In this document: positions 1-9,099 of the stretch, piece after piece
Layout of the letters: the number at the start of each line of letters is the position of its first letter
How positions within the stretch are numbered: position 1 is the first letter of the stretch
Source of the DNA: JBCDBD01 sp039184335
GTDB taxonomy: Bacteria > Bacteroidota > Bacteroidia > Flavobacteriales > Flavobacteriaceae
Direction: 5' to 3'
Assembly (NCBI GenBank): GCA_039184335.1
Contig: JBCDBD010000020.1
Coordinates: 1-64,000, forward strand
DNA: 64,000 nucleotides
Program-made: the position numbers and the translations under genes
The notes under the pieces: generated by a model
Told to the model about the DNA's origin: nothing
What the model saw: the letters and a program-made list of their open reading frames with translations, nothing else
Database searches by the model: none

Positions 1-119
1 ATGCAATGTTCGCCGCAACAGGTTGGAACCTTAAAAAGTTGATGGAAAAACTGGTAGAGGAAAACCTGTACCCATTTTTCAAAACCCTGGATTTTCAATT
101 TTTCATACAAAATGCATGA
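1..119 (+). mobile_element. C-terminal end of an IS transposase (partial, cut by window edge)
   Basis: The frame starting at position 3 is open from the left edge and ends with TGA at 117-119, giving about 38 residues. The text includes FAATGWNLKKLM and ends in FFIQNA, which resembles the C-terminal tail of DDE transposases of the IS5/IS1182 kind (an aromatic/AT-x-NLKKL segment). Only this tail is visible, so the family assignment and the left end are open. The right terminal repeat should lie in 120-195 but cannot be delimited without the other end. The element ends beside the GH3 gene, tail to tail. Confidence 0.6.
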
Positions 120-195
120 GTTGATAAGGAACGACTAATTAGAAGTATGGAAATTTAGAAGACCCTTTGATTTTTTCACTGAAATGTTAGCGTAC

Positions 196-2388
196 CTATT
201 CCCTAATGAAGCTATCTGATAGCCCTTCTTCAGAATTGCCGCCTACCATGACATCAAAAGTACCTGGTTCCACAATGAATTGATAGTCATTATTGTAAAA
301 ACCCAGTTCTTTGTCGGTTAAGATAAACTCTACTTGTTGTGATGTTCCTGCCGCTAAAGCTATTTTTTGAAAACCCTTAAGTTCTTTGACCGGTCTGGCT
401 ACACTGGCCACTTTATCATGTATGTACAGTTGTACGACCTCTTCTCCAGCCAATTTTCCCGTGTTGGAAACCTTGACTGAAACCTTAATGGCATTTTGGT
501 CATTGCTATCAATCTGTAAGTTGGAATAATCAAATGTAGTATAGCTCAATCCATGACCAAATGGAAACAACGGTGAATTCTCTTCATCTGCATAATGCGA
601 CCAGAATACATCAGGTTCCGGTTTAGAGCGGCCTGTACTGTGATGATTGTAATAGATAGGTATTTGCCCCACATTGCGCGGAAAGGTCATAGGTAGTTTT
701 CCACTGGGGTTGTAATCTCCAAACAGTACTTTGGCTATGGCATTTCCTGTTTGTGTTCCCAATTGCCAAGTCTCCAATATTGCCGGAATGTGATTTGCTT
801 CCCAATCCAGGACCAATGGGCGACCATTCATGAGTACCAATACGATGTTTTTGTTGACCTTGTGTACAGCCTTGAGCAAATCGCGCTGTAGACCAGGTAG
901 TTCCAATCTGGTTCGACTTCGCGCTTCACCGCTCTGAAAACCATGCTCTCCCAGAACCATTACCACTACCTCAGATCCTTTGGCAAGGGTCACTGCCTCT
1001 TCTATTCCTGAAGTATCGGTTTCATTGATATTTACATGCTGTAAAAAGCTGGTTTCCCCCAAAAAAACCTCAGGTCCCTTGGCGTAGGTATAGTTTTTGG
1101 TGTACGCTCGTAAGCCTTCCAAAAAGGAAACCGCAGTATTGTCATCTGAAGCGATACGCCAACTGCCCAATGGACTGTTGGTATCTTCTGCAAGTGCCCC
1201 GATGACCGCAATTTTTGTTTGCCTTTTATCCAAAGGCAATAGATTGCCTTCATTTTTAAGCAAAACGATTGATTTTGTGGCCATTTCCAATACCCCTGTC
1301 TGGTGGTCTTTATGGTAAATACGTTCTTTTTCTCTTTTTTCGTCACAATAGCGATAGGGATCATCGAATAGCCCCAGTTCAAATTTTATACGTAGAATAC
1401 GACCTACGGCCTCATTGATAACATTTTCTTTCAGTCTACCTTCTTTTACGAGCTTGACAAGATGTTTGATATAGGCATACGACTCCATATCCATATCGCA
1501 ACCAGCTTTAGCGGCAAGTTCTGCCGCCTGTTTTAAGTTTTCAGCATACCCATGCTGTCTTAATTCACCCACAGAATTCCAGTCAGAGATTACAAAACCC
1601 TCAAAGCCCCAGCAGTCCTTTAAAATAGTGCGCTGTAAAAAACCATCGCCTGTGGCAGGTATTCCGTTTAAGATGTTGAACGAGTTCATAAAAGTTTTCA
1701 CATCGGTTTCCACAGCAGCTTTAAAAGGAGGCAATATGATATTGTAGAGTGTTGATAAACCTATGTCTGCTGTGTTATAATCCCTTCCAGCTTCTGCAAA
1801 TCCATAAGCGGCGAAATGCTTTGCGCAGGCCGCTATGGTATGGGGTGATGCGAGGTCATCACCTTGAAAACCTTGAATTCGTGCTTTGGCAATTTGTGTA
1901 CCCAAAAAAGGATCTTCACCAGCACCTTCCATGACGCGGCCCCAACGCGGATCACGTGAAATATCGACCATGGGGGCAAAGGTCCAATTAAGGCCTACCG
2001 CAGAAGCTTCGTCTGCTGCAATTTGGGCTGATTTTTTGATGGTTTTTAAGTCCCAACTAGCGGCTTCAGCCAAAGGAATGGGAGCCAGGGTCTTATACCC
2101 ATGAATGACATCAAACCCAAATATAAGGGGAATGCCCAATCTTGATTCTTCGACTACCAATTTTTGGAGCTTTCTGATTTCTTTGGTTCCCACTACATTG
2201 AGCATGGAGCCCACCCATCCTTTTTTTAGATGCTCATATTTGACAGTTGGATCTCCTCCCTTGGGCTTTACTGGTCCGGTAACATCGCCAAAGCCATTGT
2301 ATTGGTTCATCTGCCCTACTTTTTCCTCAAGGGTCATCAAATTTAAAAGCGAAGCTACTTTCTGGTCTATTGTTTTAGCTTTTGCCAT
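196..2388 (-). CDS. bglX: Glycoside hydrolase family 3 beta-glucosidase (BglX-like)
   Basis: A 730-residue GH3 enzyme that releases terminal non-reducing beta-glucose (or xylose) from oligosaccharides. Visible landmarks in order: the GH3 TIM-barrel domain with the DPRWGR segment near residue 145, the KHF motif near 190, and the catalytic nucleophile Asp269 in VISDW; then the alpha/beta sandwich domain (EHGFQSGEARSR near residue 480); then a C-terminal fibronectin-III-like domain ending in VMVGGNS. This is the BglX architecture and length. Odd point: the start at MAKAKTIDQ has no signal peptide and no upstream in-frame ATG is seen, whereas BglX is usually periplasmic, so either the protein is cytoplasmic or the 5' end is altered. 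It sits next to a transposase remnant and is not in an operon. Confidence 0.93.
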   Translation of the reverse strand: MAKAKTIDQKVASLLNLMTLEEKVGQMNQYNGFGDVTGPVKPKGGDPTVKYEHLKKGWVGSMLNVVGTKEIRKLQKLVVEESRLGIPLIFGFDVIHGYKTLAPIPLAEAASWDLKTIKKSAQIAADEASAVGLNWTFAPMVDISRDPRWGRVMEGAGEDPFLGTQIAKARIQGFQGDDLASPHTIAACAKHFAAYGFAEAGRDYNTADIGLSTLYNIILPPFKAAVETDVKTFMNSFNILNGIPATGDGFLQRTILKDCWGFEGFVISDWNSVGELRQHGYAENLKQAAELAAKAGCDMDMESYAYIKHLVKLVKEGRLKENVINEAVGRILRIKFELGLFDDPYRYCDEKREKERIYHKDHQTGVLEMATKSIVLLKNEGNLLPLDKRQTKIAVIGALAEDTNSPLGSWRIASDDNTAVSFLEGLRAYTKNYTYAKGPEVFLGETSFLQHVNINETDTSGIEEAVTLAKGSEVVVMVLGEHGFQSGEARSRTRLELPGLQRDLLKAVHKVNKNIVLVLMNGRPLVLDWEANHIPAILETWQLGTQTGNAIAKVLFGDYNPSGKLPMTFPRNVGQIPIYYNHHSTGRSKPEPDVFWSHYADEENSPLFPFGHGLSYTTFDYSNLQIDSNDQNAIKVSVKVSNTGKLAGEEVVQLYIHDKVASVARPVKELKGFQKIALAAGTSQQVEFILTDKELGFYNNDYQFIVEPGTFDVMVGGNSEEGLSDSFIRE

Positions 2389-2569
2389 TGATGCATATAG
2401 TATTGAAATATGGAAAATGATATCGTTCGGTCAACAAGAATAACTGTTGCAGCTTATTTTTATGATTACACATACCGCTTTTATTGTGAAAATGCAAAGT
2501 GTGCCAAAATACCGTAAAATTCCTTTATGCCCTAATCTTTGGTCTTTGTACTTTTAAAAAAAATTAAAG

Positions 2570-3346
2570 ATGTACTCCAGACCTGAACAATTGAAAGCTT
2601 TTGATAGATTACTCACCATTATGGAAGAATTGCGGGTCAAATGCCCATGGGATAAAAAGCAGACGATACAGTCTTTACGACACCTGACCATTGAAGAAAC
2701 CTATGAATTGGGTGATGCTATCTTGGCAAATGATTTGGAAGAAGTAAAAAAAGAACTGGGTGATTTGCTGCTTCATATTGTTTTTTATGCGAAGATTGGT
2801 GCAGAGACCCATGATTTTGATATTGCCGATGTGGCGAATGCCATTTGTGAGAAGCTTGTTCGTAGGCATCCGCATATTTACGGGGATGTCATTGTTGCAA
2901 ATGAGGATGAGGTAAAACAGAACTGGGAGCGCATTAAACTCAAGGAAGGTAAAAAAAGTGTATTGGAGGGGGTGCCAACGAGTTTACCAGCTTTGGTCAA
3001 GGCAAATCGTGTACAAGAGAAGGTGGCTGGTGTTGGCTTTGATTGGGAGCTGCCTGAACAGGTTTTTGAGAAGTTACAGGAAGAATTGCAAGAACTCCAA
3101 GAAGAAATAAACAGAAATGATGTGGATAAGATAGAGGCCGAGTTTGGAGATGTGCTTTTTTCTATGGTCAACTATGCCCGATTTTTGGGTGTAAATCCTG
3201 AAAATGCTTTGGAACGTACCAATAAAAAGTTTATCAAAAGATTTCAATACCTTGAAAATAGATCTAGGGAATTGGGGAGATCCCTTAAGGAAATGACGTT
3301 GGCAGAGATGGATGTATTCTGGGAAGAAGCCAAAAAAATCAGTTGA
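2570..3346 (+). CDS. mazG: Nucleoside triphosphate pyrophosphohydrolase MazG
   Basis: A 258-residue two-domain MazG that hydrolyses NTPs/dNTPs to NMP and pyrophosphate, a house-cleaning enzyme. The first MazG domain carries CPWDKKQT and the acidic metal-binding series (IEETYELGDA then KKELGDLLLH). The second domain repeats it (LQEEINR then EAEFGDVLFSMVNYAR), followed by a tail with LKEMTLAEMD typical of full-length MazG. Length matches the E. coli family (about 260). The start ATG follows an A-rich leader, with no Shine-Dalgarno, as usual in Bacteroidota. The next gene downstream is the damaged MATE gene, about 70 nt later. Confidence 0.95.
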   Translation: MYSRPEQLKAFDRLLTIMEELRVKCPWDKKQTIQSLRHLTIEETYELGDAILANDLEEVKKELGDLLLHIVFYAKIGAETHDFDIADVANAICEKLVRRHPHIYGDVIVANEDEVKQNWERIKLKEGKKSVLEGVPTSLPALVKANRVQEKVAGVGFDWELPEQVFEKLQEELQELQEEINRNDVDKIEAEFGDVLFSMVNYARFLGVNPENALERTNKKFIKRFQYLENRSRELGRSLKEMTLAEMDVFWEEAKKIS

Positions 3347-3417
3347 CTGTATTGGTCTTTGGTTACATGTTTTCTGTAGTTTTGCTATCCTTAAAACCAT
3401 AATCTAAAAGCAACGTT

Positions 3418-4785
3418 ATCCAACAGTATACCAAAGAGTTCCGTTACAATCTACAATTGGCTTATCCGGTAATTCTGGGTATGTTGGGCCATACCTTCGT
3501 GGCCTTTGCCGACAATGTGATGGTTGGCCAATTGGGTACTGCCGAATTGGCGGCGGTATCGTTGGGTAATAGTTTTGTTTTTATAGCAATGTCATTGGGT
3601 ATTGGCTTTTCGACCGCAATAACACCTTTGGTCGCAGAGGCTGATGGGGCAGGCAGTAAAGCGGATTGAAAAAGTGCGCTAAAGCACGGTTTGGTATTAT
3701 GTACGCTACTCGGCTTATCGCTCTTTGGCATTATCTTGCTCTGTAAACCCCTGCTGTACCATATGCAACAGCCACCACAAGTGGTAGTACTTGCCATACC
3801 CTATCTAGAACTGGTAGCCTTCTCATTGGTGCCATTAATCATCTTTCAGGCTTTCAAGCAATTTTCAGAGGGACTCTCGCAAACCAAATATCCCATGTAT
3901 GCCACGATTCTGGCCAATGTGGTCAATATTGTATTGAACTACTTGCTGATATTTGGTTCTTTTGGATTTCCCAAACTAGGCATTGTCGGGGCAGCCATAG
4001 GTACTTTGGTTTCACGTTTTATTATGGTTGGGTTCATTTGGATCCTGTTAAAAACCAAGAAGAAGTTCCATGAGTATGTGACACGATTTGATTTTAAGAA
4101 TATTGAAAGTGTGGTCATCCGAAAAATCATTGGTTTGGGTTTTCCCTCTGCCCTTCAAATGTTCTTTGAAGTGGCCATTTTTACAGCGGCCATTTGGTTG
4201 AGTGGGGTGTTGGGCAAAAATGCCCAAGCGGCCAATCAGATTGCTTTAAATTTGAGCAGTATGACGTTCATGGTGGGTATGGGGTTGAGCGTAGCAGCCA
4301 TGGTGCGGGCAGGTAATCAAAAAGGACTTCAGAATTTTGTGGAACTACGACGTATTGCCCAGTCAGTATTTTTCTTGACCTTTCTTTTGGAAATTGTTTT
4401 TGCAGCCCTCTTTTTGTTAGGAAGAAATTGGTTGCCCACCATCTATCTTGATTTGGATGATACCACAAATTTGATGGATAATACCGAAGTCGTCCTTTTA
4501 GCTGCAAAACTGTTGTTGGTAGCGGCTTTTTTTCAAATTTCGGATGGGATACAGGTTGTGGTCTTGGGCGCATTGAGAGGATTGCAAGATGTTAAGGTTC
4601 CGACCTTCATTACCTTTATCGCCTACTGGTTGGTTGGTTTTCCTATCTGCTATTATTTAGGACTGCATTCTGAATTGAAGAGCTCTGGAATCTGGGTAGG
4701 TCTGCTATTGGGGCTGAGCGTATCTGCAGTATTGTTGTATCTTCGATTCAATTATTTGACGAAGCGATTGATCATAAATTCTTAA
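3418..4785 (+). pseudogene. MATE family efflux transporter, interrupted by an in-frame TGA
   Basis: Two same-frame segments (to 3669, and from 3670 to 4785) together encode a roughly 440-residue MATE transporter, which exports drugs or cations in exchange for Na+ or H+. The N-terminal part has LGMLGHTFVAFADNVMVG, the classic MATE start, and the rest has about ten more membrane segments to the end. A TGA at 3667-3669 sits between ADGAGSKAD and KSALKHG, where relatives usually have a sense codon, so a single G-to-T change (GGA to TGA) would explain it. The 5' end is also unusual: the expected N-terminus (QYTKEFRYN) is preceded by ATC at 3418 and a TAA at 3400, and the first standard start is TTG at 3457, inside the first helix. 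Likely a recent pseudogene; a sequencing error is the alternative. Confidence 0.75.
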
Positions 4786-4788
4786 GGC

Positions 4789-5016
4789 ATGCAATTACCC
4801 AGATTTATTCTCGGAGACAATACCGATTATCCTGACGCCATATATGTGATACATACCGAATACCCACGTTTTGTCATCAATCTTGAAAATGATGAGGTCG
4901 AATGGTTTGAAGAATTTTCGAAAGAAGATGAAGCTGAACTGGAATCGGAAGCACAGCACCTAATTGAGGCGGCTACCGCATTTTATGATAGGGAAGTATC
5001 AAGGTACGATGAATAG
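4789..5016 (+). CDS. Small acidic hypothetical protein
   Basis: A 75-residue protein, strongly acidic in its second half (FSKEDEAELESEAQHLIEAA), with no signal peptide or membrane segment. I recognise it only as a type of short conserved protein found in flavobacteria and cannot name a domain. It starts three bases after the MATE stop codon and ends five bases before the PAP2 gene, so it is probably co-transcribed with both. Its coding nature rests on this spacing and on an ordinary amino-acid composition. Confidence 0.7.
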   Translation: MQLPRFILGDNTDYPDAIYVIHTEYPRFVINLENDEVEWFEEFSKEDEAELESEAQHLIEAATAFYDREVSRYDE

Positions 5017-5021
5017 CACTT

Positions 5022-5588
5022 ATGGAAGAGCTCTTGCAACTTGATAAAGTGCTGTTTCTTTTCTTAAATGGGTTGGGAACTGAAGGTTGGGATGGTTTTT
5101 GGCTTATAGTCACTGATAAAAAGAGTTCGATACCCTTATACGCCACATTGCTTTTTTTTACCTATAAATCGTTCGGATTGAAGAGAACATTGCTGGTATT
5201 GCTTATGGTGGCCTTGCTGATTACGGTAACCGACCAATTGGCCAATTTTTTCAAATATGGTGTCAAGCGTTTTCGACCTTGCCATGATGAAGCGCTTATC
5301 GAATTGATGCGATTGGTCAAAAACCGTTGTGGAGGAAAATACGGTTATTTTTCTGCCCATGCAGGTAATTCGTTTGCAATAGCTTCATTCTTTGTATTTC
5401 TTCTTCAAGACAGATTTAAGCAATATAGGTATCTGTTGTTGGTATGGGCGGCATTGGTTGCCTATAGTAGAATTTATGTTGGAGTCCACTTTCCCTTAGA
5501 TGTGCTTACTGGTGCACTCATTGGCTTATTTTTTGGTTGGTTGTTTTCGAAGTTATATATATTTACACACCAGAAAATTAGGGTATGA
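5022..5588 (+). CDS. PAP2-family membrane phosphatase
   Basis: A 188-residue integral membrane phosphatase with the three PAP2 signatures: KX6RP in KYGVKRFRP, a variant of PSGH in FSAHAGNS, and SRX5HX3D in SRIYVGVHFPLD. About five or six membrane helices are visible. Family members dephosphorylate lipid phosphates such as undecaprenyl pyrophosphate, phosphatidylglycerol phosphate or lipid A, with the active site facing the periplasm. The stop codon overlaps the GT39 start (ATGA at 5585-5588), so the two are translationally coupled. That neighbour makes a lipid-carrier or lipid A substrate likely, but the substrate cannot be read from the sequence. Confidence 0.92.
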   Translation: MEELLQLDKVLFLFLNGLGTEGWDGFWLIVTDKKSSIPLYATLLFFTYKSFGLKRTLLVLLMVALLITVTDQLANFFKYGVKRFRPCHDEALIELMRLVKNRCGGKYGYFSAHAGNSFAIASFFVFLLQDRFKQYRYLLLVWAALVAYSRIYVGVHFPLDVLTGALIGLFFGWLFSKLYIFTHQKIRV

Positions 5589-7243
5589 TATCTTCCGCCA
5601 GATACTGGTTTTTGATTGCTTTGTCCATTCTCGTCTACATTGCAGGAATGTTCGTTACACTCTTTGAGTATGATTCTGCCCAATTTGCTGTTATGGCCAT
5701 GCGTATGGTACAGGAAAATGATTTTATCAATCTTTTCAAGGGGCCCAATGAATATCTTGATAAACCACATATGCATTATTGGTTGGCTGCACTTTCTTTT
5801 AAAATTTTTGGCATCAATGATTGGGCCTATCGCATTCCAGGGATTTTAGCAACCTTGTTGGGTGCCTATAGTTGTTACGGTCTTGGAAAAATTCTATACA
5901 ATTTTAACATTGGTAAGCTTTCGGCCCTCATTTTTATGACAGCACAGACTATAATGCTCTCCAACATCGATGTTCGAACAGATGCAGTGCTCACAGGGTT
6001 TACGATATTTTCTATCTGGCAATTGGTGGCTTATATCGATAGCAACAAGCTCAAGCATATTGCATGGGGTGCCTTTGGCGCTGGAATGGCTTTTTCTACC
6101 AAAGGACAGATTGCACTTTTGGTCATAGCTATATGTTTGCTCTGCCATCTATACTACACCCACAAATGGAACCGATTGTTGCATTGGAAAGTATTGGTGG
6201 CACTTTTGGTTTTTGGTCTGACAATAGCACCTATGCTATATGCCTATTACTTACAATTTGACCTACATCCTGAAAAAATCATCAGGGGCAAGAGCAACCG
6301 TAGCGGTATTTTCTTTATTTTCTGGGAACAGAGTTTTGAGCGCTTGAGTGGCGAGGGTGTGGGCAAGAATAGCAATGATTATTTCTTCTTCTTCCACACC
6401 TTTTTATGGGTATTCTTGCCATGGACGGTAATTGCATTGGTTGGCTATGGGTCTCGTATCAAATCATTTTTGAAGCTTCGGTTCAAAGATAATGCCAATA
6501 AAGAGTTTTTGACCTTGGGAGGGATAACCATACTTTTTTTTATTATCAGTTTTGCCCAGTTTAAGCTTCCCCATTATTTGAATATTTTGATACCGCTTTT
6601 TTCGGTCTTGACTGCTTCTTACATATATAGTTTGTATGAAAATACCCAAAAAAGAATGATACGTGTTTTGCTCGGAGTGCAGTATTTTATTCTTAGTTTG
6701 GTTTTCATTTTTTCACTGTTGCTCTGTTTCTTTGTTTTCAAGTTTCAACACTGGCACGGTTATATGGTGCTGTTTGGCTCTTTGCTGGTCATCACATATT
6801 TCTGCCTGAAGCGTGAAGAATATTTCATACGGATGATTACCCTCTCTGTCTACAGTTCGTTGTTGCTAAATGGAGTTTTAAATACCCATTTTTATCCTTG
6901 TTTGCTGAATTACCAAGCTGGTTCCACAATGGCTAAGTTGGTTGAAGAACGCAATATTCCAGTGGACAACATTTACAAAATTTCCCAGCGTTACTCTTGG
7001 GCCCTTGATTTTTACAATAGAAAACCAGTATCCTTTACCACTTTGTCTGCCATCGAGGGCAAAAGCGACATCTGGATTTATGCAGACCGCCAAGATTTGA
7101 AAAGACTGCGTAATGCAAATATGGATTGGAACGATCAAATTACTGTGGACCAATTTAGGATTACGCGATTACAGCTTGGATTTTTAAACCCGGCCACAAG
7201 ACATAAAAAATTGGAAAAAATGCATTTAGTGCACCTTCACTAA
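5585..7243 (+). CDS. ArnT-like glycosyltransferase family 39 membrane protein
   Basis: A 552-residue multi-pass protein of the GT39/GT83 (PMT/ArnT) type, which moves a sugar from a polyprenyl-phosphate donor to a lipid or protein acceptor outside the inner membrane. The first periplasmic loop carries the acidic motif (FEYDSAQFA), followed by KPHMHYWLAA and YRIPG, as in ArnT-type enzymes. About eleven or twelve membrane helices are followed by a soluble C-terminal part (from about residue 445). It is coupled to the PAP2 gene by an ATGA overlap. Its stop overlaps that of the convergent YbhN-type gene by four bases. The GT2 enzyme on the other strand (8096-9058) could make its polyprenyl donor. 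Confidence 0.88.
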   Translation: MISSARYWFLIALSILVYIAGMFVTLFEYDSAQFAVMAMRMVQENDFINLFKGPNEYLDKPHMHYWLAALSFKIFGINDWAYRIPGILATLLGAYSCYGLGKILYNFNIGKLSALIFMTAQTIMLSNIDVRTDAVLTGFTIFSIWQLVAYIDSNKLKHIAWGAFGAGMAFSTKGQIALLVIAICLLCHLYYTHKWNRLLHWKVLVALLVFGLTIAPMLYAYYLQFDLHPEKIIRGKSNRSGIFFIFWEQSFERLSGEGVGKNSNDYFFFFHTFLWVFLPWTVIALVGYGSRIKSFLKLRFKDNANKEFLTLGGITILFFIISFAQFKLPHYLNILIPLFSVLTASYIYSLYENTQKRMIRVLLGVQYFILSLVFIFSLLLCFFVFKFQHWHGYMVLFGSLLVITYFCLKREEYFIRMITLSVYSSLLLNGVLNTHFYPCLLNYQAGSTMAKLVEERNIPVDNIYKISQRYSWALDFYNRKPVSFTTLSAIEGKSDIWIYADRQDLKRLRNANMDWNDQITVDQFRITRLQLGFLNPATRHKKLEKMHLVHLH

Positions 7244-8118
7244 TGTTCCACAACCTGTAATTCTGGTTTTTTGAAATGGTAGATAATGCCCGTGAGTGAA
7301 ACTAAGGCCGTTATCAAAAAGAAAACCATACTGACCCCAACAGAAGTACCCATATCCAATGCTAGCCATTTGGCGCCATAGAGAAAGGTTACCTCCCTGC
7401 TTCCTATTCCGCCGATGGTCAACGGCAAAACGGAAACAATCGAAGATACCAGAAAGACAAACAAATAAGCCATAAGGTTTGTGGTGATGCCCAAAGCCTG
7501 CAGTATCAAAAAAACCGCAACCAGTTGGACAAGTTGGACAAATGCCGAGTATGTCAGCGATTTCCAAAAAATAGGCAATGTGTAAGAGAAGAATTTTTTG
7601 TTTAATACCCAAAAAAACAAGACACTCAAAGGGATAGCAATTATAAAGAGCCACAAAATGTTTGAGAAAAAAGTATATTTCAAAAAAATTGCAAACAAAC
7701 AGCTATATATAAAGATGAAGAGCATGCCACTTAGGCGGTCCAGCAACAATACGGAAACCACTTTTTTAGTGCCTGATCTGTACTTTCTTTGAATAACATA
7801 TCCTTTGTAGGCATCGCCACCAATACCTCCTGGTAAAAAAAGGTTATAGAACATGCCCAATATGTATAATTTGAGGTTGCTCAGTTCTGTTAAACGTACG
7901 CCAATCTGATGAAAGTAAAGGTTCAGCCGCAATGCATTGGCAATTTTAGACAGTACAAAGAGCAAAACGGCCGACAAAAGATATATTGGAGTGGCACCCT
8001 TGATGACACTGACAATATCTTTAAAATTGATTTTCGTGAAAATAAAATAGATCAATGCAGTACTGATACCAATTTTTAGTATGGTCATCAGTTGTTTACG
8101 CAGCTTTTCCGGTACCAA
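7240..8118 (-). CDS. YbhN/UPF0104-type (lysylphosphatidylglycerol synthase TM region-like) membrane protein
   Basis: A 292-residue protein with about eight membrane helices. It matches the LPG synthase transmembrane region-like family (YbhN, AglD relatives): FNLFLPGGIGGDAYKGY-like text (YNLFLPGGIGGDAYKG), LLDRLSGM, and the late motif TIGGIGSREVTF. Many members flip or handle lipids, or assist lipid-linked glycan assembly; the role of this one is not known. Its start lies inside the end of the GT2 gene (23-base overlap), so the two form one operon. It converges on the GT39 gene with a four-base overlap of stop codons. Confidence 0.85.
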   Translation of the reverse strand: MVPEKLRKQLMTILKIGISTALIYFIFTKINFKDIVSVIKGATPIYLLSAVLLFVLSKIANALRLNLYFHQIGVRLTELSNLKLYILGMFYNLFLPGGIGGDAYKGYVIQRKYRSGTKKVVSVLLLDRLSGMLFIFIYSCLFAIFLKYTFFSNILWLFIIAIPLSVLFFWVLNKKFFSYTLPIFWKSLTYSAFVQLVQLVAVFLILQALGITTNLMAYLFVFLVSSIVSVLPLTIGGIGSREVTFLYGAKWLALDMGTSVGVSMVFFLITALVSLTGIIYHFKKPELQVVEH

Positions 8119-9058
8119 TGGTCACTTTTTTAACCCGATATGGGCGTTTTTGCTGTGATTCATAATAGGTTCTGATGAGCAATTCCATTACGATTCCAAT
8201 AGTAAAAAGCTGTATCCCCCCTAAAATGAACATCATACCAAATATCAATAAGGGCCTACTGCCAATATCTTCCCCAAAACCAAGCTTGACAATAAGCAGG
8301 TATAAGTTGATGAGAATGCCCAGAATGATCAACAATACTCCGAATATGCCAAACAAATGGATTGGGCGTTGAAAATACTTTCTGATGAAAAGCAACAACA
8401 TCATATCAGCGACTACCTTAAAAACACGCTCTAGACCATATTTTGATTTGCCGGCATGGCGTGCATGGTGTTTGACAGGTACTTGTTTGATCTGCGCACC
8501 TTCCAGATAGGCCAAAAGGGTGATGAACCGGTGCATTTCACCATAAAGGTTCAAGCCCTTGGCTATATCTTTGGTAAAGACCTTTAGGGCACAGCCATTG
8601 TCTTTAATATTTAATTTGGTCACCCTACGCACTAAAAAATTAGCAATTTTGGAAGGTATTTTTTTTACTAGGGAATCTTTTCTCTTTTGACGGATACCTG
8701 TGATTAAATCAAATTCCCCATCAACGGTATAGGTCAACATTTCAGGAATATCAGAAGGGTCGTTTTGTAGGTCGCCATCCATGGTGACAATGTAATCGCC
8801 ATTTGCATAATCAATGCCAGCTGCCAATGCCAAGCTCTGACCATAGTTTTTTTTTAACTCAATAAGATGCACCAAAGGATCGTTCATAGCCTTGACAACT
8901 TTTCGCGTACCATCTTGTGAAAAATCATCAACGTAAACGATCTGGTACTGATAACCAGCTAAACTTTCATGTATTTTTTCGGTCAACAATACGACATTGT
9001 CCTCTTCATTGTACAGGGGAACAACTATGGATAGAGGGGCTTTGGTGACTATGCTCAC
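8096..9058 (-). CDS. Glycosyltransferase family 2 (DPM1/ArnC-like)
   Basis: A 320-residue enzyme with an N-terminal GT-A domain and two C-terminal membrane helices, the layout of polyisoprenyl-phosphate sugar transferases (ArnC, GtrB, DPM1). Visible motifs: SIVVPLYNEEDNV at the start, DDFSQDGT (nucleotide binding), and DGDLQNDPSDIP (the DxD metal site near residue 95). It probably loads a sugar onto undecaprenyl phosphate in the cytoplasmic leaflet. It overlaps the YbhN-type gene downstream. Together with the convergent GT39 and PAP2 genes it suggests a donor-making and sugar-transfer module. A candidate -7 box lies just upstream at 9081-9088. Confidence 0.92.
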   Translation of the reverse strand: MSIVTKAPLSIVVPLYNEEDNVVLLTEKIHESLAGYQYQIVYVDDFSQDGTRKVVKAMNDPLVHLIELKKNYGQSLALAAGIDYANGDYIVTMDGDLQNDPSDIPEMLTYTVDGEFDLITGIRQKRKDSLVKKIPSKIANFLVRRVTKLNIKDNGCALKVFTKDIAKGLNLYGEMHRFITLLAYLEGAQIKQVPVKHHARHAGKSKYGLERVFKVVADMMLLLFIRKYFQRPIHLFGIFGVLLIILGILINLYLLIVKLGFGEDIGSRPLLIFGMMFILGGIQLFTIGIVMELLIRTYYESQQKRPYRVKKVTIGTGKAA

Positions 9059-9080
9059 TTTAGATGCATTTGGTTCGTGG

Positions 9081-9088
9081 CAAATTTA
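9081..9088 (-). promoter_or_regulatory. Candidate -7 box upstream of the GT2 gene
   Basis: On the minus strand the sequence reads TAAATTTG, an exact match to the Bacteroidota -7 consensus TAnnTTTG, 22 bases ahead of the GT2 start codon. No clear TTG is found at the -33 position, which falls in the end of meaB, so support is partial. Confidence 0.4.
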
Positions 9089-9099
9089 AGTTTTTTATT

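Noticed and set aside
3667..3669. TGA as selenocysteine in the MATE gene
   Set aside because: No selenocysteine insertion hairpin or selenoprotein family is involved, and MATE proteins do not use it. A nonsense change or read error is simpler.
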